Source: Cristatella mucedo (Eukaryota; Bryozoa; Phylactolaemata; Cristatellidae). From it: DNA of 14,000 nt. The stretch's first letter is position 1, and each line of letters opens with the position of its first letter. The translations under genes were made by a program, and so were the position numbers. A model generated the notes under the pieces. That model made no database searches, had not been told where the DNA came from, and worked only from the letters and a program-made list of their open reading frames with translations. Of the stretch, positions 8,914 to 14,000 are shown in pieces. The DNA lies in contig WPIO01000001.1 in NCBI GenBank assembly GCA_009760855.2, positions 20,593,501 to 20,607,500 on the forward strand, written 5' to 3'.

Positions 8914-8957
8914 TAATGCAATAATGTAAGATAATGGGTTTAGACATTTCTGGCAGT
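8914..8957 (-). CDS. Candidate short exon 10 (FnIII-like C strand)
   Basis: The acceptor TATGCTGATTACAG is good. The donor is ambiguous: GTAATG, as drawn, or GTGTGC five bases further on. The peptide LPEMSKPIILHYCI supplies a plausible C strand after exon 9. As drawn it starts with one base and leaves one. The next accepted exon already carries an F strand, so an exon with the C' and E strands is missing between them. Confidence 0.38.
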
Positions 8958-9138
8958 CTGTAATCAGCATAGAGTGCTAAAGTTTACCATGATCACAACT
9001 AGGCTGCAGCAACTACAAAAGCTTCTGGAACCTCAATTAACTGCTACTGTGAGGATCATATGGTGATAAACGATAAAAGTATAGAACTAGACTAGAACCA
9101 GCGTACTCGTGTGAGTAAGAGGGGAAGGAAGGCTTTAC

Positions 9139-9208
9139 AATGGGATCTGCAGCCAGTGGCTGCAGTACAAATGAGGCATTTGGGCATTAATGAGGTAAGC
9201 ATGAGTAT
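9139..9208 (-). CDS. Candidate exon 9 (FnIII-like A-B strands)
   Basis: The acceptor is strong (GGAACTGTTCTTGTTGCAG) and the donor acceptable (CCATT then GTAAAG). It completes a His codon from exon 8 and encodes 22 codons including NAQMPHLYCSHWLQIP. The Leu-x-Cys-x-x-Trp arrangement resembles the B strand of an FnIII or cytokine-receptor-type domain. It leaves two bases. The frame is also open upstream of the acceptor, so a longer exon starting near 9300 cannot be excluded. Confidence 0.48.
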
Positions 9209-9506
9209 CTGCAACAAGAACAGTTCCAAAAGCTGGCTTAAGGACCGAATCCAGTAATGGCACATACTGTGCAACTAGTTTGCTCTTCGATAACACAAAG
9301 ACACACCTAATCAAAACTGAGTAGCAATTGAATTCAAAACCTAAACGCACACATGCTGTTCCAGAGAACTATGTCTTACTAAGAATCTTCCTTTAGATTA
9401 AAAAACAGACAAAATGTTATTGATACTCCTGTTTCTTAATATGTTGCTACATTTCTCTGTGCAAGTTTTCGGAAAAAACCACATCATCATTTTGATCCCT
9501 ACTTAC

Positions 9507-9546
9507 GCGGTTTCGCAGGTTTTAGAACGTTGACATTCACATTAGT
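9507..9546 (-). CDS. Candidate short exon 8 (FnIII-like G strand and linker)
   Basis: The donor is GTAAGT. The acceptor AACCAG follows an extremely long pyrimidine tract, the CT microsatellite and its flanks. The peptide TNVNVNVLKPAKP has the alternating valines of a G strand and the Pro-x-x-Pro linker typical between FnIII domains. The exon is 40 nt, starts on a whole codon after exon 7 and leaves one base that exon 9 completes as His. Confidence 0.5.
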
Positions 9547-10500
<954 letters not shown>

Positions 10501-10617
10501 CGCTTTGTAGGCTAATTCAAAAGTCCGGACTGTCAAAATGTGATTCCATTGCCCAATAATCGACCAGGATAGCGAATTGATAAGAGTAAACATGGTTTTG
10601 TTTCTAGCTTTATTGCT
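10501..10617 (-). CDS. Candidate exon 7 (FnIII-like E-F strands)
   Basis: The region before the exon is rich in pyrimidines (GATCTCTTTCCCACAGGCTCTCAG) and offers two AGs; the second keeps the phase with exon 6. The donor (GCG then GTTAGA) is moderate. The exon has 39 codons, including INSLSWSIIGQWNHILTVRTF, which matches the FnIII E strand, loop and F strand pattern (I-x-G-x-x-P/Q-W-x-x-x-x-V-R). It also contains the sequon NKT. The frame stays open another 39 codons past the donor to a TGA at 10381, so a longer exon ending near 10386 is possible. The join to exon 8 gives a better domain end. Confidence 0.5.
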
Positions 10618-10791
10618 CTGAGAGCCTGTGGGAAAGAGATCTGCGCCCGACATTATGACAGGCATGTGGCAGCCTACTAATCATCGTAGGCTTCGGAACC
10701 TCGCATGACTCAGCATGTCAACATCTTAGTGACTTTTTGACTGAGCACAGCCAAGTGAGTTAAGGCGAATTTACTGATAAAACTACCCTAC

Positions 10792-10840
10792 CACTGTGAT
10801 AGGTCGGTCACATCCAGCCCCTCCCACCGACACTTGAGAC
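10792..10840 (-). CDS. Candidate short exon 6 (FnIII-like C' region)
   Basis: A 49-nt exon between acceptor ATTCATTCGTGCAG and donor GTAGGG. It completes a Trp codon from exon 5, encodes SQVSVGGAGCDRPITV and ends on a whole codon, matching exon 7. The peptide has no motif that identifies it alone. Support comes from phase and position. Confidence 0.38.
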
Positions 10841-11159
10841 CTGCACGAATGAATCCTCTGGCCTTATTATATCAGCTACCTGTGGCTATTATTTATATTT
10901 TATTTTATTTCGCTCGACTTTCTCTGGGCGGGCACGAGGACAAGGTTGGGAGCGGCACAGGCTACTAGACCCCAGAATGAGGCACGAAGCACTAGCCAAA
11001 CCGTGACCTTACACATCATACTGCAAACAGTGAAGGCACCGGTAGGTCAAACGAGCCCACTGCAAAGAACATTGGGATTATGTGTGCAAGTAAAGCTAAC
11101 GACGGTCAAATACCTGACAAAGTGCACCTCTACAGCGCTATACAGAGCTCCCTGTTTAC

Positions 11160-11192
11160 CACTGCTTTGAGTGGTCTATGACATAGCCACGA
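11160..11192 (-). CDS. Candidate short exon 5 (FnIII-like C strand)
   Basis: A 33-nt exon behind a good acceptor (CTCATTCTGGCCTAG), with a weaker donor (CAGTG then GTAAAC). It encodes RGYVIDHSKQ. A Gly-Tyr-Val-Ile C strand directly after the Trp-bearing B strand of exon 4 is the normal order in FnIII domains, and this is the main reason to accept so short an exon. It starts with one base and leaves two. Confidence 0.4.
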
Positions 11193-11349
11193 CTAGGCCA
11201 GAATGAGGCCAGGTCTCGGCTTTGCCAGGGGGGGCTAGTCATAGAAAAACTGAAGGGCCATGACTGCTTGCCTTGGCAGCCAGCCATGCTTGGCGGTCAG
11301 CATCCATAAATCGGCTGACAGTTCAGCTAGATTCATATTTTAAACTTAC

Positions 11350-11456
11350 AGTGATCTCCCCTTCTGGACAGAGTGCCAAACGACCCAAAGATTCTGGGCC
11401 CCACTACCCTTATTAAAGCTGGCAATGCAGACCAAATTGGACGAGCACGGTGCTTC
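11350..11456 (-). CDS. Candidate exon 4 (FnIII-like A-B strands)
   Basis: The donor is good (ATCACT then GTAAGTTT). The acceptor (ATGACATGTTAG) is short of pyrimidines and is the weak point. The exon has 35 open codons plus two bases. The peptide includes APCSSNLVCIASFNK and QNLWVVWHSVQKGRS. The Leu-x-Val-x-Trp pattern is typical of the B strand of FnIII domains. The split codon completes as Leu with exon 5, which continues directly with the expected C-strand sequence. Confidence 0.5.
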
Positions 11457-11601
11457 CTAACATGTCATCTAGCATTCCCTTTAACTACTGGCTCCCTCCT
11501 TTCGGAAGAACTGCACATTCTGCTCCGAGAAAGGCTGACCGAGTTTCCAACTTGTTCGATATTTGCTACAAACCCCAGCCCGACTATGTCCGAAAGGGAG
11601 G

Positions 11602-11790
11602 CCAGCTAGTCAACCACAAGGTGCAGGCAGCAGGAAATCTCTGGTGCACAAGCACACTGGAAAGAATGGAAATTAAGCTTAAACTATGGCACCCAAAAGC
11701 TCGGCAAATTGCAAGTTGCACGAAGACCTCATGACACTTCTTTTTATAAAAGTCCTTGCCAAAGCAGCCAGCTAGACTCAACCACAAGGT
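11602..11790. repeat. Short imperfect direct repeat pair
   Basis: ccagctagtcaaccacaagg at 11602-11621 recurs as ccagctagactcaaccacaa at 11768-11787, both followed by the same ggt context, with weaker similarity for about 15 bp upstream. Both copies lie in the intron between exons 3 and 4. No coding meaning is visible. Confidence 0.7.
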
Positions 11791-11875
11791 ATCCTTTTTA
11801 AATGAGTGTGACAACCCACTGGCTATACACAGCAACTGGAATGATGACGAGCACTTTCCTCCTGAATTCACTTAC

Positions 11876-12036
11876 ATAATATATAATGCTGTTGTAGAGA
11901 CAAGTTTCGTATTTTTTGTGTGGATCACACAGGCCCACTTCTACCTGACGGTAGTTCTCATTAGGGCTGTAAACGAGGATGACATCACTTGCGTTGCAGA
12001 CAGGCAACAGGCGGAGTGCCACCAGATTAGGCCAAA
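11876..12036 (-). CDS. Candidate exon 3 (extracellular, cysteine-containing)
   Basis: The acceptor is among the best in the window (TTTTGTCCTGTTCTTTTTAG) and the donor is TATTAT then GTAAGTG. The exon is 161 nt: two bases completing the split codon from exon 2, then 53 open codons. The peptide includes LPVCNASDVILVYSPNEN, with a sequon, and VEVGLCDPHKKYETCLYN, with further cysteines. It ends on a whole codon, as exon 4 requires. I do not recognise the family from this piece alone. The cysteines and sequon suggest an ectodomain. Confidence 0.55.
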
Positions 12037-12214
12037 CTAAAAAGAACAGGACAAAACTGCGCTGTAAGCAAAGTTTCAATTACATGGCCCAGTACCTACA
12101 GTTGCAGCAGTCAAGAGGCGCTATCAGTACGGCCACATAGCAATCGAAACGGCTAAATAAGAATATGTAAATTCGTACGTGCCAGTAAGTGGGTGTGCGC
12201 TTTTATACATGTGA

Positions 12215-12275
12215 TGTGTGTGTATGTGTGTGTGTGTGTGTATGTGTGTGTGTGTGTGTGTGCACGTGTGTGTGA
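12215..12275. repeat. (TG)n/(CA)n microsatellite, interrupted
   Basis: About 60 bp of TG repeats, broken by TATG units and by a cacgtg. It lies in the intron between exons 2 and 3 of the model, about 26 nt beyond the proposed donor of exon 2. On the transcribed strand it reads CACACA. Confidence 0.95.
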
Positions 12276-12301
12276 GTGAGCTTCCACGATTGCCAACATA
12301 C

Positions 12302-12383
12302 CCTGTATGTTGAAGCTCAAATTTGCACACATGACACCTGTAAATGCAAAGCCTTGCGAATCGCTGGGGCGATTTAGAGAGAC
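12302..12383 (-). CDS. Candidate exon 2 (FnIII-like F/G strands)
   Basis: The acceptor is pyrimidine-rich (GCTTCTGCATTCTTCAG) and the donor is G followed by GTATGT. The exon starts on a whole codon and leaves one base, 82 nt in all. The peptide contains DSQGFAFTGVMCANLSFNIQ with a sequon (NLS), compatible with the last two strands of an FnIII-like domain. It joins exon 3 in phase, completing a Val codon. A second frame is also open across this exon, so the frame rests on the join to exon 3. Confidence 0.5.
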
Positions 12384-13731
12384 CTGAAGAATGCAGAAGC
12401 CAGCTACAAGCCCGGAACAATAGTTCTTGAACACTTTTGGGTAACAGGTAAGCATGCATAAATGTCCACGAATTTCAGCATTTGTGTTCAAAAATAATAA
12501 TTGTTACATAAACTGCACACGAAGAAATGAAAAAACATAAAAGACATCCTTAGTGGGCTGGAACATCCTTCATAGATGTTTCACTAGTCAACCCTTTTCA
12601 GAATTTCGAAACGATATACAAATGTATTTTAAATAGCTTTGCCACTTCATCCTTTTTCTTTTACAAATTATTGCTGGAAACTGTGTGAACTGTGAATAGC
12701 TGCATGACTGTCACTTCAATATGTGATTCATATGCCAGCATAGGTGCCGGTCAGTCTACAGCACCTGAGTTTATTTGTAGCGCTATGAAAACCATGAAGA
12801 TTATCTAGGAAAAAATTCATCACATGGCGCAACAGAATCAGACCGATGCATCCAGGCAGGCAGAATAAGCTAAGGCTGTATAAGGTTAATATTTTAAAAA
12901 GAAATCTTCCTACGGTATTTCAGAAGTCGCCTATCAGTGTGGGCACTCCATCAAATCAGCATATCGACTTCACGGCCCCATCACTCATACTACGGATCCT
13001 ATATTTCCTGCTCTGGCTTACCTATATAAAAATACACTATTCAGGCTTACTGTCGCAAAAATACTTGCTAATCTGACTCAATATGTGTTTGCTGTGCCTC
13101 TAACTAACCACAAATCCTTTGGGGGTCGCCTTTTCATTGATTATACTCGTAAAGCCATGAACTTGCGAAAAACTGACACCGTGGAAAGTTCTTGACTTGA
13201 TAAAATTTTAGAAAAAGCCAACACTTGCAGTAGTAGGTATAAAACGTTAGCAACTTCAGCTAATAGTGAAAAACGATGTCAGTAGCCTGAAGACCAGCAT
13301 TAACCTAGTACAAATTGCAGCTACATTAGCTTTATTGGCTAGACTTAGCCAGACTTAGCCACTATAACGGCGCCTACTTGAAGGTCAACTGTGTGCTTAA
13401 AATAAACCACAGGCTATTGTACCCCCATTTAAAAAAATTTCTTCGTATGCACTGGCATCATTATACACCCTTTTTCCTAATTGTCCTATCCACTAATATA
13501 TGCTCTCGTGCAGTGCACACAGAAGCCTACAGGTGAAACAATATCTTCAGTAATTTGTAGGCGCCCCTTAAACCAAAGGGCTGACAGCATACAGTAATGG
13601 GAACTACATACTTACAGTAAATCTGTCAGAAATAATATGATGGAAAAGACACCTTAACAATCGATAAATTGCATTTATAGCACACTGCAGCAGCACGACA
13701 GCTGAAATGTAACAGCAGCAGTTGCACATAC
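12384..13731. other. Intronic stretch, exon missing; nothing else certain
   Basis: Here the model needs an exon that starts with two bases and ends on a whole codon. I could not choose one. A short open piece near 12781-12809 has a fine acceptor (TTTTTTCCTAG) but a poor donor and the wrong end phase. A perfect 10-bp tandem duplication (agacttagcc) lies at 13341-13360. A 101-codon plus-strand open frame without an early ATG lies at 12890-13195; see the findings. Confidence 0.4.
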
Positions 13732-13861
13732 CGGTCAAAATGTAGAGCGACATACGAAAATTGGTGACATCGCTTTCTTTCCCAGACGACAGGCTTAACA
13801 ACAATACATCGTATGATTGAAGAGAAATATTGTCGTGAGTCCAGTTGTAACTATATGACAT
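13732..13861 (-). CDS. Candidate exon 1 (FnIII-like, C strand); 5' limit uncertain
   Basis: The segment is open and ends at a consensus-like donor (ACCG then GTATGTGC), leaving one base over. The peptide includes YNWTHDNIS, with two sequons, and LQSYDVLLLSLSSGKE, which resembles the C strand of an FnIII fold. The start shown follows an AAG acceptor behind TTTTT. The same frame stays open further upstream to about 13907 (for example NNTHWRCTIF), so a more upstream acceptor at GTGGAG, or one at ATATAG inside the exon, is also possible. The ATG at 13861 is not preceded by anything start-like and has no signal peptide behind it, so I read this as an internal exon. The next exon I can place starts in another phase, so at least one exon is missing. 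Confidence 0.45.
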
Positions 13862-14000
13862 CTTAAAAATTGTACAACGCCAATGAGTGTTATTACCACT
13901 CCACAGAAATCAACAAACACTTCCCAACAACACTGCTGTGTACAAAGTCGGTCAGCAGGTGCTCAGCTTTGACAGTGAGCTTCCTGTGCCAAACTCAATT

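Noticed and set aside
10920-11040. Minus-strand MMCKVTVWLVLRASFWGLVA, signal-peptide-like
   Set aside because: It lacks a usable donor before its stop and lies between exons that already join in phase.
13130-13190. Minus-strand segment VHGFTSIINEKATPKGFVV, which recalls part of rhamnogalacturonan lyases
   Set aside because: The similarity is short, the splice sites are poor, and the FnIII-like exons around it do not fit a polysaccharide lyase.
13880-14000. Minus-strand frame with KLTVKAEHLLTDFVHSSVVG at the right edge
   Set aside because: It could be an upstream exon, but there is no convincing donor and the window ends before an acceptor can be judged.

Overview
The window looks like a piece of a metazoan (probably invertebrate) nuclear genome. 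It is moderately AT-rich and has long dinucleotide microsatellites, several decayed copies of an L2/CR1-like non-LTR retrotransposon, no operon-like gene packing and no long intact ORF. I cannot name the species.

The main content, as I read it, is one intron-rich protein-coding gene on the minus strand that crosses almost the whole window. No single ORF shows it. It appears when short open stretches are read between splice acceptors (pyrimidine-rich + AG) and donors (GTAAGT/GTATGT-like). I place 19 candidate exons between about 13861 and 842. Most consecutive exons join in phase with no stop. The peptides repeatedly look like beta strands of fibronectin type III (FnIII)-like domains, with about eleven N-glycosylation sequons. 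I infer a multi-FnIII extracellular or receptor ectodomain, possibly cytokine-receptor-like. Both ends lie outside the window or are unresolved, and at least three internal exons are missing from my model (between 13732 and 12383, between 8914 and 7826, and between 2539 and 1141). Some splice sites were chosen partly because they kept the phase, so the model is a hypothesis.

Layout from the right: first exon found at 13.7-13.9 kb; exons at 12.3-12.4 and 11.9-12.0 kb, with an intronic CA/TG microsatellite between them; a cluster of short exons at 11.46-10.50 kb that builds one FnIII-like unit; a roughly 200-bp GA/CT microsatellite just upstream of the exon at 9.5 kb; further exons at 9.2, 8.95 and 7.8-7.4 kb; exons at 6.9-6.7 and 5.1-4.9 kb, separated by an intron with a second CA/TG microsatellite and a G-quadruplex motif; a short exon at 4.4 kb; then an intron holding three retrotransposon fragments (2.84-4.40 kb); and exons at 2.6, 1.1 and 0.86 kb. 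The left end (about 0.18-0.78 kb) is another decayed copy of the same retrotransposon family, and a fifth 3'-tail fragment lies on the plus strand near 6.3-6.4 kb.

The two most interesting signals are the cryptic multi-exon gene, including three exons of exactly 54 nt that align with each other, and the way microsatellites and LINE fragments sit directly against its splice sites.
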